DNA from: Alphaproteobacteria bacterium
GTDB lineage: Bacteria; Myxococcota_A; UBA796; GCA-2862545
Direction: 5' to 3'
NCBI GenBank assembly: GCA_020632915.1
Contig: JACKEP010000017.1
Location: 67,629-131,628, forward strand
DNA length: 64,000 bases
Below the pieces are notes generated by a model. The model ran no database searches and was not told the origin of the DNA. It worked only from the letters and a program-made list of their open reading frames with translations. Below are positions 1-7,708 of this stretch, in pieces. Within the stretch, counting starts at the first letter, position 1, and every line of letters begins with the position of its first letter. A program made the translations under genes and the position numbers.

Positions 1-755
1 GGGAAGCCCCCCCGACGGGCCTCCACGAGCACCCGCCACAGGCCGCCGGCCATGCACATCGTGAACACGGGGTTCTCGAGGCCGGCCGCGTTCCAGAACG
101 CGAACGTGGGCATGAAGCCGAGCGCGAGGGGGGCGACGAACGTGGCGGGGCCCTCGTCGTCTTCCAGCAGCTCGCGTGCGGCGAGCCACGTGAGCAGCAC
201 CGTGGCGCCGCCGAACGCCATCGACATCAGCTTGGCGGACAGGAAGCCGTCGACGCCGACCAGGTACCACAGGGCCAGCAGGGCCACCCACGTGGGGTTG
301 GAGTAGCCCTCGATGCGCTCGCCGCCGGGAAAGGCCACCAGCCCGTCGCCGAAGGCCCAGTTGCGGGCGTAGGCGAAGCTGATCGCGGCGTCCTCGATGA
401 ACCAGTCCCACAGGCGCCACGACACCGACTGCAGCGAGGTGCCGTTGAACTTGAACGTGGGCCCGGCCTGCAGGATCATCGACGCGATCACCGCGATCGT
501 GAGCACCGCCACCGCCACCTGGCGGCCACCGCCGGTGAGCGTGCGCGCGGGCGCAGGCGCGGGCGGCGCGAGCAGGCCCCAGCCCCGGGCCTCGAGCCAG
601 GCGAGCGTGGCGTAGCCGACACCAGCGACCACGGTCGCCACGGCGACGGCCAGACCGGAGACGGCCACCTCGTCACCGGGCGCCAGCCCCATCACCACCA
701 CGAGCACGGCGCCGGCGACGACGAGGTGGAGCAGGAAGGCTGCGAGTCGGGTCAC
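1..755 (-). CDS. GT-C family membrane glycosyltransferase (partial, C-terminus outside window)
   Basis: Reading inward from a GTG at 755 gives 251 open codons that run off the window edge, so only the N-terminal part is present. AGGAG sits 9 bases upstream of the GTG. Hydrophobic segments lie near residues 4-22, 34-54, 79-95 and 155-190. Residues 121-155 (EDAAISFAYARN, then GERIEGYSNPTW) match the conserved loop of AftB-like and related GT-C polyprenyl-phosphate-sugar transferases, where an acidic pair after the first membrane helix is catalytic. It probably transfers a lipid-linked sugar to an envelope glycan or protein on the outer face of the inner membrane. The donor and acceptor cannot be read from the sequence. 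Confidence 0.7.
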   Translation of the reverse strand, partial: MTRLAAFLLHLVVAGAVLVVVMGLAPGDEVAVSGLAVAVATVVAGVGYATLAWLEARGWGLLAPPAPAPARTLTGGGRQVAVAVLTIAVIASMILQAGPTFKFNGTSLQSVSWRLWDWFIEDAAISFAYARNWAFGDGLVAFPGGERIEGYSNPTWVALLALWYLVGVDGFLSAKLMSMAFGGATVLLTWLAARELLEDDEGPATFVAPLALGFMPTFAFWNAAGLENPVFTMCMAGGLWRVLVEARRGGF

Positions 756-905
756 GTCCGCGAACTCCTGTCGGAAGCGGCCCTGGGACCTACCCGATGC
801 ACACGCGCCGCGCGAGTCGGGAAGCGGACCGGGTGGCGGCGCTTCCCGGCCCACCGCGGGCCCTCCCGGCCGGACGACGGCGCCACCACCGCTGGTTCCT
901 GCGCG

Positions 906-1910
906 CTACCAGGTCTGCAGCGCCGTGCTCGATCCGGTGGTGAACACGGTGGAGACCTTCTTGTTCGTGCGTGCGTTCCACGACAGCGTGGCCTGCAGCT
1001 CGTACGTGCTGTCGGGGCGCAGCGGCTGGTCGGCGGCGATGATGACCGTGGCCTGGTTGTCGCCCCACCCGTAGCGGCCCGGACCGCCCGTCACGAGCGG
1101 CACGGGCTGGCCGTCGGGGCCGAGCAGCGTGGCCTCGATCAGCTGCAGGTCGTAGGGGTTGGCCGACGCCAGCGACCCCTCGTAGGACCCGACGGTGATC
1201 GAGATCGGGTAGCCGATGCCCGGGCGCACGTTCAGCGGATTGCCGGGCCAGTCGAAGGGCACGTAGCCCACCGGCACGTCGAGCTGGCCGTCGTGCGGGA
1301 ACACGATCGGCTTGTCGAAGCGGAGGTTGGGCGGGAACGTGTAGACGATGTTCATGTAGGAGTAGACGTCGTCGCCGCCGCGCGCCTCGGCGTAGCCGTA
1401 GCCGATGAGGGCGGGCTGGAACATCGGGTCGCGGGCCCACGGGAAGGCGTGGAACAGGTCGTCGATGCTCGCCGCGCGCGCGCCGTCGATCACCGGCAGG
1501 AACACCTCCCACACCCCGATGTCGGCGGTGTGGTCGATGGCCTCGGCGGCGTAGAGCCGATCGTAGACATTGCCGCCGGTGAACCCGGTCAGCGACCCGT
1601 TCTCGACCCACGGATTGAGGGTGTCGATGCGTTCGGGGGAGAGCAGGCCGTTGTCTTCGAGGTAGGCGGCGTGGGCGGCCACGGCCTTCTGGATGCCGAG
1701 GGTGACCTTGCCCGGCGCCAGCTGCACGAACCGCCGGTAGCAGGCGATGCGCAGGAGCGCGTCCTCGGTGCCCGGCTCCAGCTGATCGTCGCCGGCGAGC
1801 CCGTCGGGGCAGGCGTCGTCGACGCTGTCGAACGTCGCACGGCAGCCGAGCTGCAGCGCCAGCACCCCCCCGATCGCGCCCAGCGCGCCGAGCCGTCCCC
1901 CTGTCCCCAT
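906..1910 (-). CDS. Exported CAP/SCP-like domain protein, probable lipoprotein
   Basis: 334 residues. The N-terminus is hydrophobic and ends in LGC (Cys23), a possible lipobox with an unusual Gln at -3. Residues about 50-190 have the layout of bacterial CAP (SCP/PR-1) domains: an alpha-helical AAHAAYLEDNG stretch, then a GYGYAEARG segment where CAP proteins have their glycine-rich strand. Residues 195-334 form a beta-rich, Ig-like tail with the (P)DGQ-DVP pattern that often follows CAP domains in myxobacteria. The function is unknown. The family assignment rests on pattern only, with no strict catalytic motif visible. Confidence 0.6.
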   Translation of the reverse strand: MGTGGRLGALGAIGGVLALQLGCRATFDSVDDACPDGLAGDDQLEPGTEDALLRIACYRRFVQLAPGKVTLGIQKAVAAHAAYLEDNGLLSPERIDTLNPWVENGSLTGFTGGNVYDRLYAAEAIDHTADIGVWEVFLPVIDGARAASIDDLFHAFPWARDPMFQPALIGYGYAEARGGDDVYSYMNIVYTFPPNLRFDKPIVFPHDGQLDVPVGYVPFDWPGNPLNVRPGIGYPISITVGSYEGSLASANPYDLQLIEATLLGPDGQPVPLVTGGPGRYGWGDNQATVIIAADQPLRPDSTYELQATLSWNARTNKKVSTVFTTGSSTALQTW

Positions 1911-1942
1911 CTCGCCCCCCTCCCCTGGAACGCGACGCCCGG

Positions 1943-2329
1943 TCAGCGTCGTCGTCGATCGCGGTCACGGTCTACGCGCGGCACCCGCGCGTGATTGCCT
2001 TCCATGCGCTGACGCTGGCCCCGCTTGAGGCGACGGACCCACGCCCGGTGCAGATCGTGCCACGCCTCCTCGAGGGCCGACCAGCTGTTGTCGACCGGTT
2101 CGAGCCGGCGGTGCAACACCAGCTTCGCCGCGGCCCGGGCGCGGTCGAGCGCCGGGCGGTCGTCGCCGTGGTCGTCGGGGAGCAGGCCCACCAGGCGGGC
2201 GGCGAGCGCGGTGCGACGGGCGGCGATCGCGGCCTCGATCAGCGCGACCAGCCCGTCGGGATCCTCGCGTTCGGTCCACGCTGCGACCAGCGCATCCTCT
2301 CCGGCGGGGTCGGACGGCTCGGGCAGCAC
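1943..2329 (-). CDS. Small helical protein downstream of pspA, unknown function
   Basis: 128 residues, predicted mostly alpha-helical, with an acidic first half and an Arg-rich last 30 residues. No domain recognised. Its ATG lies 7 bases after the stop of the PspA-like gene, so the two are probably co-transcribed and translationally coupled. That placement suggests a PspA partner, but nothing in the sequence proves it. The very basic tail overlaps no other good coding frame. Confidence 0.5.
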   Translation of the reverse strand: MLPEPSDPAGEDALVAAWTEREDPDGLVALIEAAIAARRTALAARLVGLLPDDHGDDRPALDRARAAAKLVLHRRLEPVDNSWSALEEAWHDLHRAWVRRLKRGQRQRMEGNHARVPRVDRDRDRRRR

Positions 2330-2336
2330 GGACGCC

Positions 2337-3056
2337 TCACATCGTCTTCTTGACGTTGGCCGCGCCCTCGGCCGCGGCCTGGCGCGCGGCGAGCTGCTTC
2401 TTCATCTCGTCGAGCTGCGCCTTGGCGGCGGCGTTGGCGGTCTTGTCCTTGATCTTCTTGAGCTTGGCGTCGAGCGAGCCCCCCTCGAGCTCGGCCCCGA
2501 CGTCGGCCTCGGCCTTGAGCTTGTGGATCGAGGCGCGCACGTTGTCGAGCGCCTGGACGTCGGCGTCGAGCGACATGCCGGACAGGGCCTCCTGGATGTC
2601 GATGCGGGCCTCGGCGTTCGTCTTCTCGGCGAGCATCTGCTCCTTCTCGCGGCGGAGCTTGTCGATCTCGGCCTGGAACTGGAGCAGGCCGGCCTTGGCG
2701 TCTTCCGCCTGGCTCTCGATCTTGCCCAGCTCCTCGGACAGCGTGCCGATGCGGCCGGTCAGCTCGTCCTTCTTCTGGATCAGGACCAGCGCCACCTCGT
2801 CCTCACCATCTTCCACGGCGATCGGGATCTGCAGGTTGACCTCGCGCAGCTCCTTCTCCTTCTCCTCCAGCTCGGTGGCGAGCTTGTTGCGGAGGTAGAC
2901 GATGTTGCTGACCGCCTTCTTGAGCTCCTTGTGCTTCTTGAGCCGCTCGTTGATCGCGGACTCGTAGACGGCCTCGGGGTTGCGGGTCTCGACGTCGGTG
3001 ACCCACAGCGACAGGAAGCCGCGCCAGACGTTGGACAAGCGCTGGAAGAAGCCCAT
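2337..3056 (-). CDS. pspA: PspA/IM30 family envelope-stress protein
   Basis: 239 residues from the ATG at 3056, preceded by GGAG; an in-frame start 38 codons upstream lacks family similarity and is rejected. The N-terminus (MGFFQRLSNVWRGFL) is the amphipathic membrane-binding helix of PspA/Vipp1 proteins, and almost all the rest is heptad-rich coiled coil (residues 40-190), as in the ESCRT-III-like PspA fold. The known role of the family is to bind stressed inner membrane and oligomerise to limit proton leakage. No pspF, pspB or pspC lies nearby; a small helical gene follows directly. Confidence 0.85.
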   Translation of the reverse strand: MGFFQRLSNVWRGFLSLWVTDVETRNPEAVYESAINERLKKHKELKKAVSNIVYLRNKLATELEEKEKELREVNLQIPIAVEDGEDEVALVLIQKKDELTGRIGTLSEELGKIESQAEDAKAGLLQFQAEIDKLRREKEQMLAEKTNAEARIDIQEALSGMSLDADVQALDNVRASIHKLKAEADVGAELEGGSLDAKLKKIKDKTANAAAKAQLDEMKKQLAARQAAAEGAANVKKTM

Positions 3057-3204
3057 CGGGACGCTCCACGGGGGGGGAACAGCTGCCAGGAACCACGGAG
3101 CGCACGACGTGCTGCGGACCGCAGCCAGCCTACGTCCTCGTCGCCTGCCGTATTGCGCGACCCCGGGCACGGCCAGCGAGCGGACCGGCGCCCGGCCGAG
3201 GCGG

Positions 3205-3561
3205 TCAGGCCGGGCCGGCGACCCAGCCCGCGACGACGTAGCCGACCGTGCCGGCCGCCAGGCACGACAGCAGCGTGCCCACGGCGAGCAGGGCGCCCCG
3301 GGCCGGCTGACCGTTGACGAACGCGGCCAGCACCTCGGTGTTGAACGTGCTGTAGGTGGTGAAGCCGCCGAGCAGGCCGGTGCCGAGTGCCACGCGCCAG
3401 GGGTCGCCCACCCCCAGCCGCGGGTGCAGCAGCGCCGCGAGCAGCATGCTGCCCACGACGTTGGCCACCACCGTGCCCCACGGGCTCGGCAGCGCCGTGG
3501 ACACGAGCCACCGGCAGACCGCGCCGGTGCCCCCGCCGAGGAAGACGTACACGGGGATCAC
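3205..3561 (-). CDS. crcB: Fluoride ion channel CrcB/Fluc
   Basis: 118 residues with four hydrophobic segments. Diagnostic motifs are GTGAVCRW (residues 11-18), VVANVVGSM (31-39) and GGFTTYSTF (about 65-73), which line the Fluc fluoride pore. CrcB works as a dual-topology dimer that exports fluoride from the cytoplasm. The GTG start at 3561 lies inside the stop of the rhomboid gene (GTGA, 4-bp overlap), so the two are translationally coupled, an unusual pairing. No fluoride riboswitch was recognised upstream of the operon. Confidence 0.9.
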   Translation of the reverse strand: MIPVYVFLGGGTGAVCRWLVSTALPSPWGTVVANVVGSMLLAALLHPRLGVGDPWRVALGTGLLGGFTTYSTFNTEVLAAFVNGQPARGALLAVGTLLSCLAAGTVGYVVAGWVAGPA

Positions 3562-4472
3562 GGGCCCCTCCTGGACTTGCGCCACTGGAACCAGGCCCGG
3601 TCGACGAACGCCCACGCGACGCCCACGACGAGGCCGCCGACGTGGGCGGCGTTGGCGATGGGGCCCATCAGCCCGGACATGCACACGATCAGCCAGCCGA
3701 CGAGGAGGTTGACCGTGGCGGGATCGACCTCGAGGCGGTCGGTGGGGTCGATGCGTCCCTTGAACCAGGCGTAGCCGAACAGCGTGTAGAGCACGCCCGA
3801 CAGCCCGCCGAACAGGCCCACGCCCCGCGGCGCGGTGAGGTACTGCCAGCCGAACTGCGCGGCGTTGGACAGCACGGCCCCCACCAGCAGCATCACCACG
3901 AAGAAGCGGGCGCCCTTGCGCGCCTCGATCCGGCCGGCGAACCGCAGCCACATCGACGCGTTGAACAGCAGGTGCAGCACCCCGAAGTGGACCAGGATCG
4001 GCGTGACCAGCCGCCACACCTGGCCCGCGCGGATCTCGGGACACAGCGCCCGCGCAGGCCGCAGCGTGAAGAACAGCCCGGAGATGCGCTCGGGGTCGTG
4101 CCCGAGCTGGCTGAGCATCGCCACCACCGCGGTGAGGCCCAAGACGATCAGCGTGATCGTGCCGCGTCCGTCCGCGCCATGGATCGACGTGCGCGCCAAC
4201 CGCGTCCGCGCAGCGTAGGCCGCGTCCTTGGCCGCCTCGCGCGCGTGAGCCGCCTTGCCCTGGGTGGCTTCGTCGGCGAAGCGCGCCGCGTCGGGCGCCG
4301 CGAGCACCTCCTCGCGCACCGCCCGCCCGTCGTCGACACGCGCGTCGTCGAGCACCCACAGGTGCAGGCCGTCGTCGTCGTCGCGCAGCTCGTTGGCGAT
4401 GCCACGGGCGGTGAGCACCAGGCTGACGGTCCTGGCGTGGGCGGGGTCGTCGATGGTGCCGAGGTCGCGCAT
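3558..4472 (-). CDS. Rhomboid family intramembrane serine protease (GlpG-like)
   Basis: 304 residues. Residues 1-90 resemble the small cytosolic N-domain of GlpG, followed by six predicted membrane helices. Catalytic features are intact: HLLFN (His167, Asn171), GGLSG with the nucleophile Ser225, and AAHVGG with His277. The family cleaves transmembrane substrates within the bilayer; the substrate is unknown here. It overlaps crcB by 4 bp and is divergent from the kinase gene at 4569, with 96 bp between the two starts. Confidence 0.9.
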   Translation of the reverse strand: MRDLGTIDDPAHARTVSLVLTARGIANELRDDDDGLHLWVLDDARVDDGRAVREEVLAAPDAARFADEATQGKAAHAREAAKDAAYAARTRLARTSIHGADGRGTITLIVLGLTAVVAMLSQLGHDPERISGLFFTLRPARALCPEIRAGQVWRLVTPILVHFGVLHLLFNASMWLRFAGRIEARKGARFFVVMLLVGAVLSNAAQFGWQYLTAPRGVGLFGGLSGVLYTLFGYAWFKGRIDPTDRLEVDPATVNLLVGWLIVCMSGLMGPIANAAHVGGLVVGVAWAFVDRAWFQWRKSRRGP

Positions 4473-4568
4473 GAGGGGTCGGTCGGGTGTCCAGGCTGTC
4501 GGACCCCGGTATGCCGTGCTGGTCCGCGCCGCCCCGACCGCGTAGGATCGGGCGGCGGAGGGCCAGGG

Positions 4569-5981
4569 GTGGCAGCGGATCCGTTTCCGTTCGAGGTGTT
4601 GGAGATCCTCGGCGAGGGTGCCTTCGGGGCGGTCTGCGTCGCGCGGATGACCAACGATCCGCTGCAGCGGCAGGTCGCCATCAAGGTGCTCAAGCAGGAG
4701 TACGCCTCCAACCCCAAGGTGTTGCAGCGAACGCGCGACGAGGCGCGGATGATGTCGACGCTGCACCACCCCAACATCGTGGGCGTCGAGCAGCTCATCG
4801 AGGTGGAGGGCCGCCCCGTGCTCGTGATGGAGCTGGTGCGCGGCCTCGATCTCAAGTCGATCCTGCGCCGCAGCCCCTACGGCGTGCCCGCGTCCGTGGC
4901 GATGGAGGTCGTGCGCCAGGCGTGCGTGGCCCTGCACGTCGCCTACGAGGAGGCCGTGGGCGACGACGGCAAGCCGATGCGCATCATCCACCGCGACATC
5001 AAGCCGTCGAACATGCTGCTGTCGGTGCACGGCCAGCTCAAGGTGGTCGACTTCGGCATCGCCACCGGCCAGTTCAGCGGTCGCGAGAGCCGCACCGACT
5101 CCATCGTGATGGGCAGCCGCCCGTACATGGCCCCCGAGCGCCTCGATCGCTCGCCCGACACGCCGGGCGTCGACATCTACTCGGCCGGCATGTCGCTGTA
5201 CGAGGTGATGACCGGCCACGTGATGCCGCTGTCGATCAACCCGTCGTCGCACGACAAGTCGATGACCGAGCACCTCGACGCGCTCACCGCGCCGGGGATG
5301 ACGGCGGAGGCCCTCGACGACCTGCGTCGGCTCATCCGACGGATGTGCGCCTACGACGCCACGTTCCGCCCCAGCGCCCGCGACGCCGGCGCCGAGCTCG
5401 GCCGCTTGATCGACAGCATGGACCCGGCCTACCGGATCACGCTGGAGGCGTTCGCGCGCGAGGTGGTCGAGCCGCTGTACACCGAGCGCAAGCCCGTGCC
5501 CCTGCGCGTGGCGGTCAAGCGCCTGGAGGACAACAAGCTCCTCACCGGCGCGATCCGCAGCCACCCGGCGAAGCGTCCGCCGCTGCGCAGCCCCGAGCTG
5601 CACCGCCGCCCGGCCGTGTTCCTCGGCGGGGTGTTCGGCCTCGTCGCCGCCCTCGGCGGCATCGCTGCCCACAAGCTGATGATCGAGCTCGACGAGGCCG
5701 ACGGGACGGCCGTCGCGGAGACGGCGCGCGTCCAGTTCTGGTTCCCGAGCGACGCGCGGGCGCAGGTCGGTCCCCGGTCGCTGATGCTGCCGGGGAGCCT
5801 GGAGCTGCCGAGCGGGTCCACCGAGCTCGACCTGTCGTTCAACGACGGTCGCCGCATCACGTGCCGGTTCCACGCGCTGCCCGGCACGGCCGTGCGCTAC
5901 GTGGTCGACCACGGCCACGACGCCGTCAGCGTCGACGACGGGCCGGCCATCCCCTGCCACGGCGCGAACGCGGTGAAGTGA
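4569..5981 (+). CDS. Membrane-anchored Ser/Thr protein kinase (Hanks type)
   Basis: 470 residues from a GTG with GGAGGG 6 bases upstream. The kinase domain (residues about 8-280) is complete: GEGAFGAV loop (15-22), VAIK Lys39, HRDIKPSN (141-148), DFG (161-163) and MAPE (187-190), so it should be active. A linker leads to one membrane helix (about 348-370) and a small extracytoplasmic beta-rich tail of roughly 95 residues, a possible sensor. This layout is common in myxobacteria. It precedes the ABC operon at 6048 by 66 bp, but shared function is not shown. Confidence 0.9.
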   Translation: MAADPFPFEVLEILGEGAFGAVCVARMTNDPLQRQVAIKVLKQEYASNPKVLQRTRDEARMMSTLHHPNIVGVEQLIEVEGRPVLVMELVRGLDLKSILRRSPYGVPASVAMEVVRQACVALHVAYEEAVGDDGKPMRIIHRDIKPSNMLLSVHGQLKVVDFGIATGQFSGRESRTDSIVMGSRPYMAPERLDRSPDTPGVDIYSAGMSLYEVMTGHVMPLSINPSSHDKSMTEHLDALTAPGMTAEALDDLRRLIRRMCAYDATFRPSARDAGAELGRLIDSMDPAYRITLEAFAREVVEPLYTERKPVPLRVAVKRLEDNKLLTGAIRSHPAKRPPLRSPELHRRPAVFLGGVFGLVAALGGIAAHKLMIELDEADGTAVAETARVQFWFPSDARAQVGPRSLMLPGSLELPSGSTELDLSFNDGRRITCRFHALPGTAVRYVVDHGHDAVSVDDGPAIPCHGANAVK

Positions 5982-6047
5982 GCGGGCCGCCGTCTGCGCG
6001 CGACGACGGGCGGACGGGATAGGCACCGCCGCAGATCCGGAAGGGTG

Positions 6048-6956
6048 ATGACGTCGACGCCGTCGATCGAGGTCCGGCAGCTGTGCCGGTCGTACGGTCC
6101 ACTCCAAGCGCTGCGGGCGGTGAGCTTCACGGTGGCCACCGGTCAGGTGGTGGGCTTCCTGGGCCCCAACGGCGCCGGCAAGTCCACCACGCTGCGCATC
6201 CTGGCGGGCGCGCTCGCCGCCACGTCGGGCCAGGCCTTCGTCGGCGGGGTCGACGTCGCCGCCGACCCGCTCCGGGTCAAGCGCCTGCTCGGCTACCTGC
6301 CCGAGCGCCCCCCGGTGCACGACGACATGCGGGTGCGGGCCTGCGTGCGCTACGCCGCCATCCTCAAGGGCGTGGCCGACCCGGACGCCGCCACCGCCCG
6401 CGCCCTGGCACGCACCGACCTCGACGACGTCGCCGAGCGCCTCGTCGGCCACCTGTCGAAGGGCTACCGCCAGCGCGTCGGGCTGGCCCAGGCGCTGGTG
6501 CACGACCCGCGGGTGCTCCTGCTCGACGAGCCCACCTCGGGCCTGGATCCGGCCCAGCGCACCCAGGTGCGCGCGCTCGTCCGCGAGCTCGCACGCGGCG
6601 ACGTCACCGTGCTGCTGTCCACCCACGTGCTCGGCGAGGTGGAGGCGCTCTGCGACGGCGTGGTGGTGCTCCACCGCGGGCAGGTCACCGCGCAGGGTCC
6701 GCTCGACGCCCTGGCCACCGCGGCCCCGCTGCGGGTGCGCGTGGCACGGCCGGCGGGCCTCGCTGCCGCCGTCGGCGCGCTGCCGGGCGTGGCGCGGGTC
6801 GACGTCGGCGAGCCCGACGGCACGTTCTGGGTCCACGGCGACGCGGTGCCCACCGCCGACGTGGCCCGCGTGGCGGCGGCCCACGACCTGCTCGACCTGA
6901 CCCGGCCCGGCGGCCTGGAGGCCACCTACCTGGCCGCGACGGGCGGTGCGGCGTGA
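6048..6956 (+). CDS. ABC transporter ATP-binding protein (GldA-like)
   Basis: 302 residues from ATG 6048 (a GTG one codon earlier is possible), with GGAAGG just upstream. Walker A GPNGAGKST (39-47), signature-like LSKGYRQRV (136-144), Walker B VLLLDE (156-161) and the H-loop STHVL are all present. The extra C-terminal domain (about 215-302) is typical of ABC-2 exporters such as GldA and CcmA/NodI types. The gene order ATPase, ABC-2 permease, GldG-like protein with 4-bp overlaps matches the gldA/F/G modules of Bacteroidetes and delta-proteobacteria. The substrate is unknown; a motility role is only an analogy. Confidence 0.9.
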   Translation: MTSTPSIEVRQLCRSYGPLQALRAVSFTVATGQVVGFLGPNGAGKSTTLRILAGALAATSGQAFVGGVDVAADPLRVKRLLGYLPERPPVHDDMRVRACVRYAAILKGVADPDAATARALARTDLDDVAERLVGHLSKGYRQRVGLAQALVHDPRVLLLDEPTSGLDPAQRTQVRALVRELARGDVTVLLSTHVLGEVEALCDGVVVLHRGQVTAQGPLDALATAAPLRVRVARPAGLAAAVGALPGVARVDVGEPDGTFWVHGDAVPTADVARVAAAHDLLDLTRPGGLEATYLAATGGAA

Positions 6957-7708
6957 GGGTGGTGCTCGCCATCGCCGGGCGCGACCTGCGCGCGCTGCTC
7001 CACCACGCCACCGGCTGGGCCGTCGCCGCCGGCTTCCTGCTGCTGGCCGGCGTGTTCTGGCTGGCCCTGCTCGACGGCTACGTCGTCCACGGCCAGGAGC
7101 AGCTGTACGACCCGTACAGCTCGGTGCAGCTGTCGCTGACGAACCACCTGCTCGCGCCCTACTTCGGCAACCTGACCGTGCTCGTGCTGTTCGTGGCGCC
7201 CGCCGTGGCGATGCGGTCGTTCGCCGACGAGGTGCGGGCGGGCACGGTGGCGCTGCTGGCGACGAGCCCGATCACCGCATGGCAGATCGTGCTGGGCAAG
7301 TACCTGGGCAGCCTGGGCTACGTGCTGGTGCTCGTGGCCGCCACGCTGTGGATGCCGCTGTCGCTGCTCGCGTGGACCGTGCCCGACCCGGGTGCGGTGG
7401 TCGGGGGCTACCTCGCCACCGTGCTCCTCGCGGCCACGGTGGTGGCGATCGGCACGTTGGTGTCGGCCACCACCGAGCATCCGCTGGTGGCGCTGGTGCT
7501 GACGTTCGCGCTCACGCTCGTGCTGTGGATCGTCGGCTGGGTCGACCCCGACCCCACCTCGCCGATCGGCCAGCTGTCGCTCGCAGTGCACGTCCAGGAC
7601 ATGATCCACGGCGCGCTGCGGCGGTCGGACCTGTCGTACTTCGCGCTGCTGGTGGGCTGGTGCCTGTTCGCCACGTGGCAGCGCGTGCTCGCCTGGCGGT
7701 ACGCATGA
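6953..7708 (+). CDS. ABC-2 type permease (GldF-like)
   Basis: 251 residues, with six predicted membrane helices and few charged loops. Residues about 80-100 (MRSFADEVRAGTVALL) are the conserved cytoplasmic loop of ABC-2 permeases that contacts the ATPase. The GTG start lies in the stop of the ATPase gene (GTGA), and its own stop overlaps the next ATG (ATGA), so the three genes form one tightly coupled operon. Together they should form an inner-membrane exporter. Confidence 0.85.
   Translation: MRVVLAIAGRDLRALLHHATGWAVAAGFLLLAGVFWLALLDGYVVHGQEQLYDPYSSVQLSLTNHLLAPYFGNLTVLVLFVAPAVAMRSFADEVRAGTVALLATSPITAWQIVLGKYLGSLGYVLVLVAATLWMPLSLLAWTVPDPGAVVGGYLATVLLAATVVAIGTLVSATTEHPLVALVLTFALTLVLWIVGWVDPDPTSPIGQLSLAVHVQDMIHGALRRSDLSYFALLVGWCLFATWQRVLAWRYA

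Noticed and set aside
3558..6884. Very long minus-strand open frame across the kinase and ABC genes
   Set aside because: Only the 3558-4472 part has protein-family motifs. The rest is a His/Arg/Val-rich shadow of the plus-strand kinase and ABC genes, a common artefact at this G+C.
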